Origin: Halobacteroidaceae bacterium | Lineage (GTDB): Bacteria > Bacillota > Halanaerobiia > B1SED10-174 | Assembly: GCA_003554145.1 (NCBI GenBank) | Contig: PWFS01000062.1 | Location: 1 to 51,796 of the forward strand | Reading direction: 5' to 3' | DNA length: 51,796 bases | Shown: in pieces, positions 35,110 to 44,326 of the stretch | Numbering within the stretch: the first letter of the stretch is position 1 | Layout: each line of letters begins with the position of its first letter | Program-made: the position numbers and the translations under genes | The notes under the pieces: generated by a model | Told to the model about the DNA's origin: nothing | Database searches by the model: none | Seen by the model: the letters and a program-made list of their open reading frames with translations, nothing else

Positions 35110-36765
35110 ATGGACAGTATTAAAGCCATTCCCCTGGGTGGGGTGGGCGAAATTGGGAAAAATATGATGTTGATCGAAAAAAATGGACGTATTCTGATTA
35201 TTGATGCCGGGGTCATGTTCCCCGAAGATGATTTGCTGGGAATTGACCTGGTGATTCCGGATATTTCCTACCTGGTTGAGAATAAAGAGCGAATAGATGG
35301 AATGGTTTTAACCCATGGTCATGAGGATCATATTGGGGCTATACCCTATATTATTGAAGAACTGGATATTCCTATCTATGGAACCCGCCTGGCTCTTGGC
35401 CTGGTCAAAGCAAAGCTTAAAGAATTCCACCTTTCCCGGGAGGTGAAGTTTAAGGAGGTAGCTCCCCGGAAAAAGACCAAAATAGGTACTTTTGAAGTGG
35501 AGTTAATTCGGGTCAATCACAGTATTGCTGACACCTGTGCTCTGGCCATAAAGACTCCTTACGGCCCTATCATCTATGCCAGCGATTTTAAGTTTGATCA
35601 AACTCCAGTTGATGGGATTGTTGTTGATTATCATAAATTGAGTCAATATGGGGATTCCGGTGTCCTGGCCCTTTTTTCAGACAGCACCAATGCTGAACGG
35701 GAAGGATTTACTAATTCGGAGCGGGTGGTCGGAGAAAAAATTGATGATGTTTTTTCCACTGCTCGGGGGCGAATTATTGTTGCTACTTTTGCTTCCAATA
35801 TTCACCGGATTCAACAGGTTTTTGATGCTGCTCGGCGATACCGGCGCAAGGTGGCTATAACCGGGCGGAGCATGGTGCATAACTGTCAGATTGCTTCAGA
35901 ATTAGGATATTTAGACATTCCCGAGGATAGCATGGTGGAATTAAGGGATTTACCGGCCATGGATCATGATAAAATTGCAATTTTAACAACAGGCAGCCAG
36001 GGTGAACCACTGGCGGCATTGACCCGCATGGCCAATGGGGAACCCCGGCAGGTAAATGTATGTGCTGGAGATACAGTTATGGTTTCTGCTTCTCCTATCC
36101 CCGGAAATGAAAGACTGGTGGGGGAAACAATAAATAAATTGTACCGGTTGGGTGCGGATGTTATATATCAGGCCATCTCCGGAGTTCATGTTTCAGGACA
36201 TGCCAGCAAGGAAGAACTGAAGCTGATGTGCAACCTGGTCCGTCCCCGCTATTTTATTCCTGTCCATGGGGAATACCGGCACCTGTACCATCATGCCCAA
36301 CTGGCAGAAAATATGGGTATTGAAAGGGACAATATCTTTGTTCTGGAACCGGGCTCAGTCCTGGAATTAAACTCTGAGCAGGGAAAAATTAAGGGCAATG
36401 TTGGAGTGGATCGGGTTCTGGTTGATGGCCTTGGTATTGGGGATGTGGGAACAGTGGTCTTGAGGGATCGCAGGCTCCTGTCCCAGGATGGAATTTTGAT
36501 TGTGGTAATGACCATTGATAGAAAAAACGGCCAGATGATTTCCGGCCCGGATATTGTTACCAGGGGTTTTGTTTATATGCGGGAATCGGAGGAGTTAATC
36601 CAGCAGGCCACTGATATCGTGGAAAGGACCATGGAAAAATGCCTTAATAATGGGGAAAAACAATGGTCCCGAATGAAAAACAGGGTTCGTGATGCCTTAA
36701 GTGGTTTTGTTTATCAGAAAATAAAGCGGCGTCCGATGATTTTACCCATTATCATGGAAATATAA
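35110..36765 (+). CDS. rnj: Ribonuclease J
   Basis: Metallo-beta-lactamase/beta-CASP RNase with 5'-exo and endo activity, key to mRNA decay in Bacillota. The zinc motif THGHEDHIGA is at residues 68-77; GVGEIGKNM at the start, SDSTNAEREGFT and the beta-CASP HVSGHASKEEL and PVHGEYRHL motifs follow. The length of 551 residues is standard. ATG 35110 is used; a longer in-frame reading from 34993 crosses the promoter and is rejected. Only one rnj copy is in the window, so J1/J2 status is open. Confidence 0.96.
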   Translation: MDSIKAIPLGGVGEIGKNMMLIEKNGRILIIDAGVMFPEDDLLGIDLVIPDISYLVENKERIDGMVLTHGHEDHIGAIPYIIEELDIPIYGTRLALGLVKAKLKEFHLSREVKFKEVAPRKKTKIGTFEVELIRVNHSIADTCALAIKTPYGPIIYASDFKFDQTPVDGIVVDYHKLSQYGDSGVLALFSDSTNAEREGFTNSERVVGEKIDDVFSTARGRIIVATFASNIHRIQQVFDAARRYRRKVAITGRSMVHNCQIASELGYLDIPEDSMVELRDLPAMDHDKIAILTTGSQGEPLAALTRMANGEPRQVNVCAGDTVMVSASPIPGNERLVGETINKLYRLGADVIYQAISGVHVSGHASKEELKLMCNLVRPRYFIPVHGEYRHLYHHAQLAENMGIERDNIFVLEPGSVLELNSEQGKIKGNVGVDRVLVDGLGIGDVGTVVLRDRRLLSQDGILIVVMTIDRKNGQMISGPDIVTRGFVYMRESEELIQQATDIVERTMEKCLNNGEKQWSRMKNRVRDALSGFVYQKIKRRPMILPIIMEI

Positions 36766-36777
36766 AATATTCAAGGA

Positions 36778-36822
36778 ACCCTCCTGCTCTGATCTGAATC
36801 CTGAACAGGAGGGTGTTTTTTT
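36778..36822 (+). terminator. Rho-independent terminator after rnj
   Basis: ACCCTCCTG (36778-36786) pairs with CAGGAGGGT (36806-36814) in a perfect 9-bp stem over a 19-base loop, followed by GTTTTTTT. It closes the rnj transcript. Confidence 0.9.
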
Positions 36823-37038
36823 CCCAGGGTTAGGAGCAACCAATAAAAAAATTAAATTTCCTGTCGAAAAATTCCCATGAAGCTTAATATAAAAAGGAAT
36901 CCGGGGCCTGCTCATAGAAAGAAGGGTTAGTAACCCCGCCAAAAAAAATGAAGATAGATTATCTTCAATCAGGTTTAGGTAAATAACCGGCCAGTTTCTT
37001 CCGGCCTGCATTTAGCTGTGATTAGGAGGGTGTGGGGA

Positions 37039-38685
37039 TTGTCGTATTTTATGATTTTTGAGTTGCTGGGCGGCGTTGGCCTATTTATATTTGGCATGCG
37101 GCAGATGGGTGAGGGTCTTCAGAAGACTGCAGGAGATCGTCTGCAGCGGTTTATTGAACTTTTAACCACCAATCCCCTGGCTGGCATCCTGGTAGGCGCT
37201 GGAGTTACCGCAATTATCCAGAGCAGTAGTGCCACTACCATCATGACTGTCGGTTTTGTTAATGCCGGTTTAATGTCCCTGCGACAGGCAGTGGGGATAA
37301 TTATGGGAGCCAACATTGGCACAACCATAACCGCCCAGCTGATTGCTTTCGATCTGGGAAATTATTCTCTCCCCGCAGTGGCTCTGGGAGCATTCCTCCT
37401 GTTTTTTTCCAGGAAAAAGCGTTTTAAACAGATTGGGCAGGTGATTTTCGGATTCGGCCTTTTGTTTTTGGGGATGACTGTAATGCAGGATACCATGTTA
37501 CCCCTGGCTGAATCAGAAGCTTTCCGGGAGTTTTTTAAAACTTTTGGAGCCATGCCTGTCCTGGGGATCCTGGTAGGTGCGATGACTACTGCGCTGGTTC
37601 AGAGTAGCAGTGCCACCATTGGTATTCTGATCAGCCTTGCCTCGGTGGGAGCTATTGATTTTGCCATTGCTATTCCCATACTCCTGGGAGATAATATTGG
37701 AACCACCTTTACTGCCCTTCTTTCCAGTATAGGAGCAAAATTAGCTGCTCGTCGTGCTGCCATGGCCCACATGGTTTTTAATGTTCTGGGCACTGGGTTT
37801 TTTATTCTGGTTTTTTATTTAGTCCCGGGTTTCTCCGGTCACCTGGAAACTTTCTTCCAGAGTATCGCTGAGTACTTTGGTCATACCTGGAATGTGCAGC
37901 GCCTGGTAGCCAATACTCATACTGCCTTTAACCTGACCAATACCCTGCTCTGGTTTCCTTTTGTGGCCTTTCTAACCAATCTGGTGATCCGCATGATCCC
38001 CGGTAAGGAAGATATTTTACACAAAGGGCCCATTTACCTGGACGAAAGAATGTTAAAAACCCCGGCAGTAGCGCTGGAGCAGGCTCATAAAGAACTTTTG
38101 AGGATGGCCGACCTGGCCTATGTTAATGTGGGGGATGCCAGGCGGATATTTATGGATGAAGAAGAAAATCTCATGGATAATTTTTATGAAAGGGAAGAAG
38201 CCATTGACGCCCTGGAGACTGCTATTACTGATTATCTGGCCAAATTATCGCGTCAGCCCATGGATGAAAGCCATTCCAACCGATTGAATAATTTTTTCCA
38301 TCTGATTAATGATATTGAACGTATTGGGGATCATGCCGAAAACGTTGTTGAACTGGCTGAATATAAAATGGAGCACCGCCTCCCGTTTTCCGACAAGGCC
38401 GTTGCAGAATTAGATAATATGTTTGATCGGGTGATGCAAACTATTGATGAGGGGATCAGCTCTTTGAGTACCGGGGATCTGGCAACTGCAGTAAAAGTCC
38501 TACGCTTTGAAGATGAGGTTGATGAGCTGGAAAATGAATACCGGGAAAATCATATAAAGAGATTAAATGAAGGTTTGTGCTACCCCGGTTCAGGGATTGT
38601 TTTTGTTGATATTTTAAGTAATCTTGAGCGAATCGGGGATCATGTTTCCAATATTGCCAAGATAATTCTAAAGGATCGCAATTAA
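37039..38685 (+). CDS. Na/Pi cotransporter family protein with C-terminal PhoU domain
   Basis: NptA/YjbB-type phosphate transporter. Two inverted halves each carry the QSSSAT motif (residues 61-67 and about 187), each followed by a GxNIGTT sequence. About nine membrane segments reach to residue 330; the rest is a PhoU-like helical bundle with two repeats around LINDIERIGDHAENV and ILSNLERIGDHVSNI. I chose TTG 37039 (548 residues), 8 bases after AGGAGGG; GTG 37018 and 37030 are further upstream or too close to that site. Direction of transport is uncertain. Confidence 0.9.
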   Translation: MSYFMIFELLGGVGLFIFGMRQMGEGLQKTAGDRLQRFIELLTTNPLAGILVGAGVTAIIQSSSATTIMTVGFVNAGLMSLRQAVGIIMGANIGTTITAQLIAFDLGNYSLPAVALGAFLLFFSRKKRFKQIGQVIFGFGLLFLGMTVMQDTMLPLAESEAFREFFKTFGAMPVLGILVGAMTTALVQSSSATIGILISLASVGAIDFAIAIPILLGDNIGTTFTALLSSIGAKLAARRAAMAHMVFNVLGTGFFILVFYLVPGFSGHLETFFQSIAEYFGHTWNVQRLVANTHTAFNLTNTLLWFPFVAFLTNLVIRMIPGKEDILHKGPIYLDERMLKTPAVALEQAHKELLRMADLAYVNVGDARRIFMDEEENLMDNFYEREEAIDALETAITDYLAKLSRQPMDESHSNRLNNFFHLINDIERIGDHAENVVELAEYKMEHRLPFSDKAVAELDNMFDRVMQTIDEGISSLSTGDLATAVKVLRFEDEVDELENEYRENHIKRLNEGLCYPGSGIVFVDILSNLERIGDHVSNIAKIILKDRN

Positions 38686-38773
38686 TCCCCCGCCATCGAA
38701 TTGACCGGAGGGCGGAGATGGGAGCAGGACAAAGCCCAGTAAGAGAGAAAATAATACATGAGGTGAAGCTCCC

Positions 38774-40834
38774 ATGAAAAGGCTTTCCGAAAAAAGAAAA
38801 AATGAAATTCTGGGCATTATTTTATTTATTCTTGGTTTAATTAACATTCTCCATCTGTTCTGGGGAGAAACCGGAAGGTTTGGAGAAAGAATGTTTGAAT
38901 TTATTGAGCTATTTATAGGCCAGGGAGTTTACCTGTTTCCGCTTTTTTTGTTTTATCTGGGTTACCAGTTAATTCAGAAAAAAAATATCCAGGTAAATAT
39001 TGCTCATCTGGGTATTACCATGGTTTTTCTGGTCTTTTTAGCCTTTTTTCATTCCGGGTTACCTGCGGGAGAAGAACTTTCTGAAGGCCTGCGGGGGCGT
39101 GGCGGGGGCATTATGGGCGGGAGCCTGATCTGGTTGCTCCGACAGTTTTTTGCTGATGTGATTGGCTATATTATACTGGTGGGACTGGGATTGATAGGAG
39201 TGCTATTGTGGTCAGGCCTGGATCTAAAGGACATGGGTAAAAAACCTTTTGAGATTTTTTCTCTTCGCCGTCGTAGCAAGAAGGCCCCTCCCAGAAAAAA
39301 AGCCCGTAAACCTCGACCAAAACGAATTAAAAAAGAGAAAGAAAAAATTCGGGAAGAGGATATTGTCGAAGAAGATGAAGAAGAGGGGGTTATTACTCCC
39401 CGGCCCCAGCAGGGATATCAATTACCCCCGCTGGATGTTCTCCGCTCCCATAACGGGGGTTCTGGAAAAAAGCCGGATGATCAGAGCAGGCTTTTGGAAA
39501 AAACCCTGGCCGATTTTGGAATAGAAGCCCAGGTGATAAAAGTTACCCATGGTCCCCGTATATCGCGCTATGAAATTCAGCCTGCTCCAGGGGTCAAGGT
39601 TAGCCGAATTGTTAACCTGGCCGATGATCTGGCCCTGGCTCTGGCTGCTCCTGATGTCAGGATTGAGGCCCCAATTCCCGGTAAAGCTGCTCTGGGAATT
39701 GAAGTTCCTCATAATGCCCAGCAGGTTGTTGGGCTGCGGGAAATTCTTTCCAGCACCGCTTATACTGATAATCCCTCTCTTTTAGCCCTGGTTTTGGGTA
39801 AGGATATCAGCGGGCAACCAGTAATTAAAGATCTGGGCAAAATGCCTCATCTGCTTATTGCCGGGGCAACGGGAACCGGAAAAAGTGTTGCTCTTAACAC
39901 ACTTATCCTCAGCATTCTGTACCGGGCTACTCCTCACGAGGTCAGATTGGTTTTGATTGATCCCAAGCAGGTGGAGCTGACCAATTTTAAAAATCTTCCC
40001 CATCTCCTGGTTCCTGTGGTCAACCATGTTAACAAGGCTGCAGGGGTATTACAGCAGATGGTAGAAGAGATGCAGCGCCGCTATGAATTATTTGCTGAAC
40101 TGGGAGTCAGGGGGATTGGGGAATATAATGAAATTCAGGAAACAGATGAACCGGAAAAGGTTTTACCCCTGATTGTAATAATAATAGATGAACTGGCGGA
40201 TCTTATGATGGCGGCTCCCAAGGAGGTTGAGGATTCTATCTGCCGCCTGGCTCAGATGGCCCGAGCTGCCGGAATTCATCTGATAATTGCTACCCAGAGA
40301 CCTTCAGTAGATATAATTACCGGTTTGATTAAGGTAAATATTCCCACGCGAATTTCCTTTTACGTTTCTTCCCAGACCGATTCCCGGACCATTCTGGATA
40401 TGGGAGGAGCCGAGAAACTAATGGGAGATGGGGATATGCTTTATTCGCCGGTAGGGGCTATTAAGCCGACGAGAATTCAGGGCCCCTTTGTTTCCACTGC
40501 AGAAGTAAAGAAAGTGGTAAAATTTGTCCGGGATCAGCAGGACCCTGATTATGAAATGAATCTGGAGGATATTGGTAGCGCAGAAACCAGGGTTTCTTCC
40601 GAGAAAAGGGATTCTCTGTACCCCGAAGCCGCCCGACTGGTGGTAGAAAGTGGCCAGGCATCTATATCCATTTTACAAAGGCGTTTAAATATAGGCTATA
40701 CCCGGGCTGCCCGGTTAATTGATACCATGGAACAGGACGGGATTATTGGTTCTTTTGCGGGAAGCAAGCCCCGCAAGGTCCTGCTGGGAGAAGAAGAGCT
40801 GGAGGATTTTCTTGAAGGAATTCAGGAAGGATAG
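38774..40834 (+). CDS. ftsK: FtsK/SpoIIIE DNA translocase
   Basis: Pumps chromosomal DNA through the closing septum. The 686 residues comprise four N-terminal membrane segments (to about 155), a very basic then acidic linker (about 165-215), the alpha and beta motor domains with Walker A GATGTGKS at 364-371 and Walker B VIIIDELADLM, and a C-terminal gamma winged helix (about 615-670) that would read KOPS/SRS sequences. GAGGTGAAG precedes the ATG. Whether it is the vegetative or sporulation type cannot be told from sequence. Confidence 0.95.
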   Translation: MKRLSEKRKNEILGIILFILGLINILHLFWGETGRFGERMFEFIELFIGQGVYLFPLFLFYLGYQLIQKKNIQVNIAHLGITMVFLVFLAFFHSGLPAGEELSEGLRGRGGGIMGGSLIWLLRQFFADVIGYIILVGLGLIGVLLWSGLDLKDMGKKPFEIFSLRRRSKKAPPRKKARKPRPKRIKKEKEKIREEDIVEEDEEEGVITPRPQQGYQLPPLDVLRSHNGGSGKKPDDQSRLLEKTLADFGIEAQVIKVTHGPRISRYEIQPAPGVKVSRIVNLADDLALALAAPDVRIEAPIPGKAALGIEVPHNAQQVVGLREILSSTAYTDNPSLLALVLGKDISGQPVIKDLGKMPHLLIAGATGTGKSVALNTLILSILYRATPHEVRLVLIDPKQVELTNFKNLPHLLVPVVNHVNKAAGVLQQMVEEMQRRYELFAELGVRGIGEYNEIQETDEPEKVLPLIVIIIDELADLMMAAPKEVEDSICRLAQMARAAGIHLIIATQRPSVDIITGLIKVNIPTRISFYVSSQTDSRTILDMGGAEKLMGDGDMLYSPVGAIKPTRIQGPFVSTAEVKKVVKFVRDQQDPDYEMNLEDIGSAETRVSSEKRDSLYPEAARLVVESGQASISILQRRLNIGYTRAARLIDTMEQDGIIGSFAGSKPRKVLLGEEELEDFLEGIQEG

Positions 40835-40845
40835 GACTGGATGGT

Positions 40846-41610
40846 ATGGATAGGTTTTATCTGGAGTATAAAATTCTGGTGAATCGGGTTGGGCTGCTGG
40901 GAGATGTTTCCTCCCTGATGGGAATGCTGGGGATTAATATTATCAGCATTGGAGGAATTCCTCCTGATCGCAGATGCTTCCTCCTTGAAGTGCCGGGATC
41001 CGAATACCTAACCCCGGTAAAAAGCTCGCTGGGACTTTCTCCGCACCTGGAATTACTGGAACTTCACCCTCCCACTTATATTGATTTGCTGACCATGCGT
41101 CATGGCCGCAAAATCTACTCTCAGGGAGATCCCCCCATGTTTCATTTTCAAAGGCAGGAGCTTCCCATTCTGGTGGATTTTATGGCTGAAACTATCCGGG
41201 AAAAAAGGTTGCCCCTGATAGGCATTCAGGGTTCACCCCGGGTGGGAAAAACTGAAGCTGCTATTGCTGCCTGTGTTCATGCCAGCAAAAAATGGATTCT
41301 TTTTTCCACTACTTTTATCCGCCAGATGGTCAGAGAGGAAATGGACTTTTCTGCCCTGGACGAGGACAGTGTAATTATTATTGATGCTCTTACTTCTCTT
41401 CACCGGTCCGGACCCCGCCACCGGCGGCTCCTAAAAGAAATCCTGCAACAGCCTCAGGCCAAGATTGTGGAACATCCCCGTGTATTTGTGGAGGAACTGG
41501 ATTATGAGTTTGAAAATTTTGATGCCCTGATTTTCTTAAAGAAAGATGCAGAGGAGAATGGAGAGGAAGAACTGGAACCAAATCCGTTTAATCATTTTGA
41601 TATAAGCTAA
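40846..41610 (+). CDS. YmfK-like protein (DUF3388) with ACT-like and P-loop regions
   Basis: I recognise this as resembling Bacillus YmfK by layout and place between ftsK/spoIIIE and a RodZ-like gene. Residues 1-75 look like an ACT-type sensor (LVNRVGLLGDVSSLMGMLGI). Then comes GIQGSPRVGKTEAAIA (127-142), a P-loop with an extra Arg, and a likely Walker B VIIIDALTSL. The acidic tail ends near residue 254. It may be an ATPase; its substrate is unknown. The ribosome site is weak, and it starts 12 bases after ftsK. Confidence 0.75.
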   Translation: MDRFYLEYKILVNRVGLLGDVSSLMGMLGINIISIGGIPPDRRCFLLEVPGSEYLTPVKSSLGLSPHLELLELHPPTYIDLLTMRHGRKIYSQGDPPMFHFQRQELPILVDFMAETIREKRLPLIGIQGSPRVGKTEAAIAACVHASKKWILFSTTFIRQMVREEMDFSALDEDSVIIIDALTSLHRSGPRHRRLLKEILQQPQAKIVEHPRVFVEELDYEFENFDALIFLKKDAEENGEEELEPNPFNHFDIS

Positions 41611-41624
41611 AAGGGTGGATGCAA

Positions 41625-42047
41625 ATGAATCAAATAGGAAAAGAATTAAAAGAGATCCGTGAAGAAAAGGGAATTTCCCTGGAAGAAGTGGCCGAGAAAA
41701 CAAAAATCCCTCTTCGTTTCCTACAGGCCATAGAAAACGGGAGATGGGAGGAATTGCCAGAAGAAGTGTACCTGCGGGGTTTCATAAAAACCTACGCCGA
41801 AGTTTTGGGGCTGGATGGCAAGAAATTTGTGGACAATTATAAACGGTCTCAGTCCCAGGAAGTTACCCCCGATGTTCCAGAAAAAGAAGCCGAGGTAGGG
41901 GAAGAGGAGGATCAAGATCAATTTCTCCATGTTCCCGAAGAAGACCTGGAAGAAGAAGATCAGGGACAGTTCCTTTTAATAATCATTATTCTGGTCCTGG
42001 TCGGGTTGGGGGTAATAGGTTTTCTGGCCTGGCAATTCTGGTTTTAG
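41625..42047 (+). CDS. RodZ-like (YmfM) Xre-family HTH membrane protein, short form
   Basis: The N-terminal 65 residues are a Cro/CI-type helix-turn-helix of RodZ (IGKELKEIREEKGISLEEVA, then YLRGFIKTYAEVLGLD). A Glu-rich linker and a single membrane segment (about 117-138) follow, and the protein stops there. It therefore lacks the usual extracytoplasmic domain. RodZ links MreB to the cell-wall machinery. I chose ATG 41625 (140 residues), 7 bases after AAGGGTGG; ATG 41619 is the alternative. Confidence 0.85.
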   Translation: MNQIGKELKEIREEKGISLEEVAEKTKIPLRFLQAIENGRWEELPEEVYLRGFIKTYAEVLGLDGKKFVDNYKRSQSQEVTPDVPEKEAEVGEEEDQDQFLHVPEEDLEEEDQGQFLLIIIILVLVGLGVIGFLAWQFWF

Positions 42048-42057
42048 GAGCTAAAAT

Positions 42058-42759
42058 ATGACCTGGTACCAAATGATTTTTGTGGGGCTTCTTCTGCTGG
42101 CAATGGTGGTTGGTGGAAGAAGGGGGTTTTTCAGTTCCCTTCTTCGATCCATCAAGTTCCTGATCACCCCTGTTCTGATTTATTTCTGGTCTTTCCCTAT
42201 AGCTCGTTCTATAATTGATAGTTTAAACCTGAAGCAATATATGGAGTTGGGTTTGCAGGAGGTACTTAATCCAGTAACCGGAAAAGCTAAAGAACAGGTT
42301 ATTTCTTATCTGGAACAGCTCTCTGTTTCCAATCCCAGCCATTTTCTGGTGCGGGAATCTTTGCATACCGAAAAAGTTATGGGAACCGGGCTGGAATCAA
42401 TGGAAATCATTGAACTTCTGGCTGGTACCCTTGCTGTTGTTTTTGCCCTGCACGTTGCTTTTTTGTTAATTTTTATTATTGCTTTCCTTGCAGAAAAGAT
42501 TTTGATTTTACTGGTAGAAACAATTATTTCGCGAAATAGAATAATATCTCTCTGGTCCCGCCTCCTGGGAGGGCTATTAACAGCAGGACACGCCACAATT
42601 TTTCTGGCTTTCATTTTAATTCTTATTCAACCCTTATTTGATTTTTTCATTATTGATTTTCCCGAATATCTAAACCCTTATGGTTATTTTAAGTCCTGGC
42701 TGGAACCCTTCAGCCCCTGGCTGGTTGATCAAATCCGCAATTTTGTCCTGGGGGGTTAA
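42058..42759 (+). CDS. CvpA-like integral membrane protein
   Basis: A 233-residue protein with an N-terminal pair of hydrophobic segments carrying a GGRRGFFSSLLRS turn, a soluble middle part (about 60-115), and two more strongly hydrophobic stretches. The pattern resembles the CvpA family, which is tied to envelope functions in other bacteria, but identity is not certain. It starts 10 bases after the RodZ-like gene with AGGAG upstream, and abuts the CPBP gene directly. Confidence 0.6.
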   Translation: MTWYQMIFVGLLLLAMVVGGRRGFFSSLLRSIKFLITPVLIYFWSFPIARSIIDSLNLKQYMELGLQEVLNPVTGKAKEQVISYLEQLSVSNPSHFLVRESLHTEKVMGTGLESMEIIELLAGTLAVVFALHVAFLLIFIIAFLAEKILILLVETIISRNRIISLWSRLLGGLLTAGHATIFLAFILILIQPLFDFFIIDFPEYLNPYGYFKSWLEPFSPWLVDQIRNFVLGG

Positions 42760-43470
42760 ATGATGCGCCACGAAACCCGAGAACCGTTCAAGGTCTGGTG
42801 GGGACCAGGTGAACTTTTATTGGTTTTTATTGGGCCAATTCTGTTTTTTATTCTGGTTGATTTGTTTTTTGCTCCCCGGGGAATCTGGGCCCCCTTAATT
42901 TCCGGATTAATTCAGGGCCTCGGCATTTTGTTATTTTCCTGGCTTTTTGTAGGAACTGGTTATGGTTATAGTTTATGGGCCCAAAAGTTTTTGCCGGTTA
43001 AGGGCAGGGTTTTAAAGATAATCAAGTGGAGCCTGCTATTATGGTTGGGGGCTACTTTTTTAAATTTCGTTATGCAGGTTCTTCTGGCGGGCTTTCTGGG
43101 ATTATCCCCTGAACCCCAGGAAATGATAGTTTATATCGTGGAACAGGTAGAAGGGATCCACTTATTATTATATCCCCTGCTGGTTGTAATTCTGGCTCCA
43201 GTGGCAGAGGAGGTTTTTTTCCGGGGCCTCCTTTATAATTATCTTCGGGGGTTGTTGCCTCTGAGATGGGCTGCTATAATCAGTAGCGGGCTCTTCGCCC
43301 TGGCCCATGGTGAAATATGGGCCTTTTTCCCTACCTTCCTGGGGGGACTGGGGTTTGTCTACATTTTTGAAAAAGCCAAAAGTTTATGGGCACCGGTAAT
43401 TGCCCATATTATATGGAATGGCATGGGTTTTGTTCTGTTGTATGCCGGAAGATTTCTGGGCCTTTATTAG
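42760..43470 (+). CDS. CPBP family intramembrane metalloprotease
   Basis: An eight-segment membrane protein of the CAAX-protease/bacteriocin-processing (ABI) family. Motif 1 is EEVFFR (Glu150, Glu151, Arg155), motif 2 FALAHGE (His183) and motif 3 HIIWNG (His216, Asn220), so the glutamate-histidine catalytic set is intact. The start ATG abuts the stop of the preceding gene, so the two are coupled. Substrate is unknown; the neighbours suggest an envelope role. Confidence 0.9.
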   Translation: MMRHETREPFKVWWGPGELLLVFIGPILFFILVDLFFAPRGIWAPLISGLIQGLGILLFSWLFVGTGYGYSLWAQKFLPVKGRVLKIIKWSLLLWLGATFLNFVMQVLLAGFLGLSPEPQEMIVYIVEQVEGIHLLLYPLLVVILAPVAEEVFFRGLLYNYLRGLLPLRWAAIISSGLFALAHGEIWAFFPTFLGGLGFVYIFEKAKSLWAPVIAHIIWNGMGFVLLYAGRFLGLY

Positions 43471-43484
43471 GGGGGATAAAATTA

Positions 43485-44234
43485 ATGAAAATTTTATTAA
43501 CCAATGACGATGGTTTGTATGCACCCGGAATCAACTGTCTTTTTAATGTTCTAAAAGAAAAGCATACTGTTTATGCAGTTGCCCCCGAAAGAGAAATGAG
43601 TGCTACCGGCCATGCCATAACCCTGCACAAACCTCTAAGGGTTAAAGAGGTGGAATTGGAGGCAGGAATGGCCCAGGCGGTTAATGGAACTCCTTCGGAC
43701 TGTGTAAAACTGGCCCTGGAGGCCATCCTTCCTTCGCCTCCTGATCTTGTAATATCGGGAATTAATCGCGGTCCCAACCTGGGAAATGATGTTTTTTATT
43801 CTGGAACAGTTTCTGCTGCAGTGGAAGGATATTTTCTGGGGTTCCCTGCTCTTGCGGTTTCCCTGGTAATAAAAAATGACTTTGCTGATTTTGATTTTGG
43901 TGCCCGATATATTAATGATTTACTTTCTCGCCACGGGCAGAAAATAATTAACAGCAGGTATCTTTTGAATATTAATTTTCCTCCCGGAGGTCAGGAAGAA
44001 ATTAGGGGAACCAAAATTACCCGCTTAAGCAAGAGAAATTTTTCCAATATTTTTGATCAAAGAATTGACCCCCGGGGTGAAAAATATTACTGGATGACTG
44101 GAAGCATTGAAGAAAAGAAGGAAGAAGGTAGCGATACACTGGCTATTGAAGAGGGGTTTGTTTCTATTACTCCCCTTTGTGTGGATCTGACCCATCATGA
44201 GCAGTTAAAAGATCTGAAAAACCTGGACTGGTAA
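43485..44234 (+). CDS. surE: SurE, 5'/3'-nucleotidase
   Basis: Metal-dependent nucleotidase and exopolyphosphatase of stationary-phase survival. LLTNDDGLYAPG begins at residue 4 with the metal ligands Asp8 and Asp9; APEREMSATGHAIT, NGTPSDCV and GINRGPNLGNDVFYSGTV complete the site. The ATG at 43485 is behind AGGGGGG; an in-frame upstream extension lies within the CPBP gene and is rejected. The length of 249 residues is normal. Confidence 0.96.
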   Translation: MKILLTNDDGLYAPGINCLFNVLKEKHTVYAVAPEREMSATGHAITLHKPLRVKEVELEAGMAQAVNGTPSDCVKLALEAILPSPPDLVISGINRGPNLGNDVFYSGTVSAAVEGYFLGFPALAVSLVIKNDFADFDFGARYINDLLSRHGQKIINSRYLLNINFPPGGQEEIRGTKITRLSKRNFSNIFDQRIDPRGEKYYWMTGSIEEKKEEGSDTLAIEEGFVSITPLCVDLTHHEQLKDLKNLDW

Positions 44235-44268
44235 ACATCCTGCGATTAACAGGCTGGAAATAGTTTGT

Positions 44269-44296
44269 TTGATAATGTTCCAATCTATGTTATAAT
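44269..44296 (+). promoter_or_regulatory. Sigma-A promoter of degV
   Basis: TTGATA (44269-44274), 16-base spacer and a perfect TATAAT (44291-44296), 30 bases upstream of the degV start. Confidence 0.75.
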
Positions 44297-44326
44297 CAAT
44301 TAAAATGAGATGGGGAGGGCTGAAAT

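Noticed and set aside
38686-38773. CCGCC/GGCGG inverted repeat before ftsK as terminator
   Set aside because: The stem is short with a long loop and no T-tract follows.
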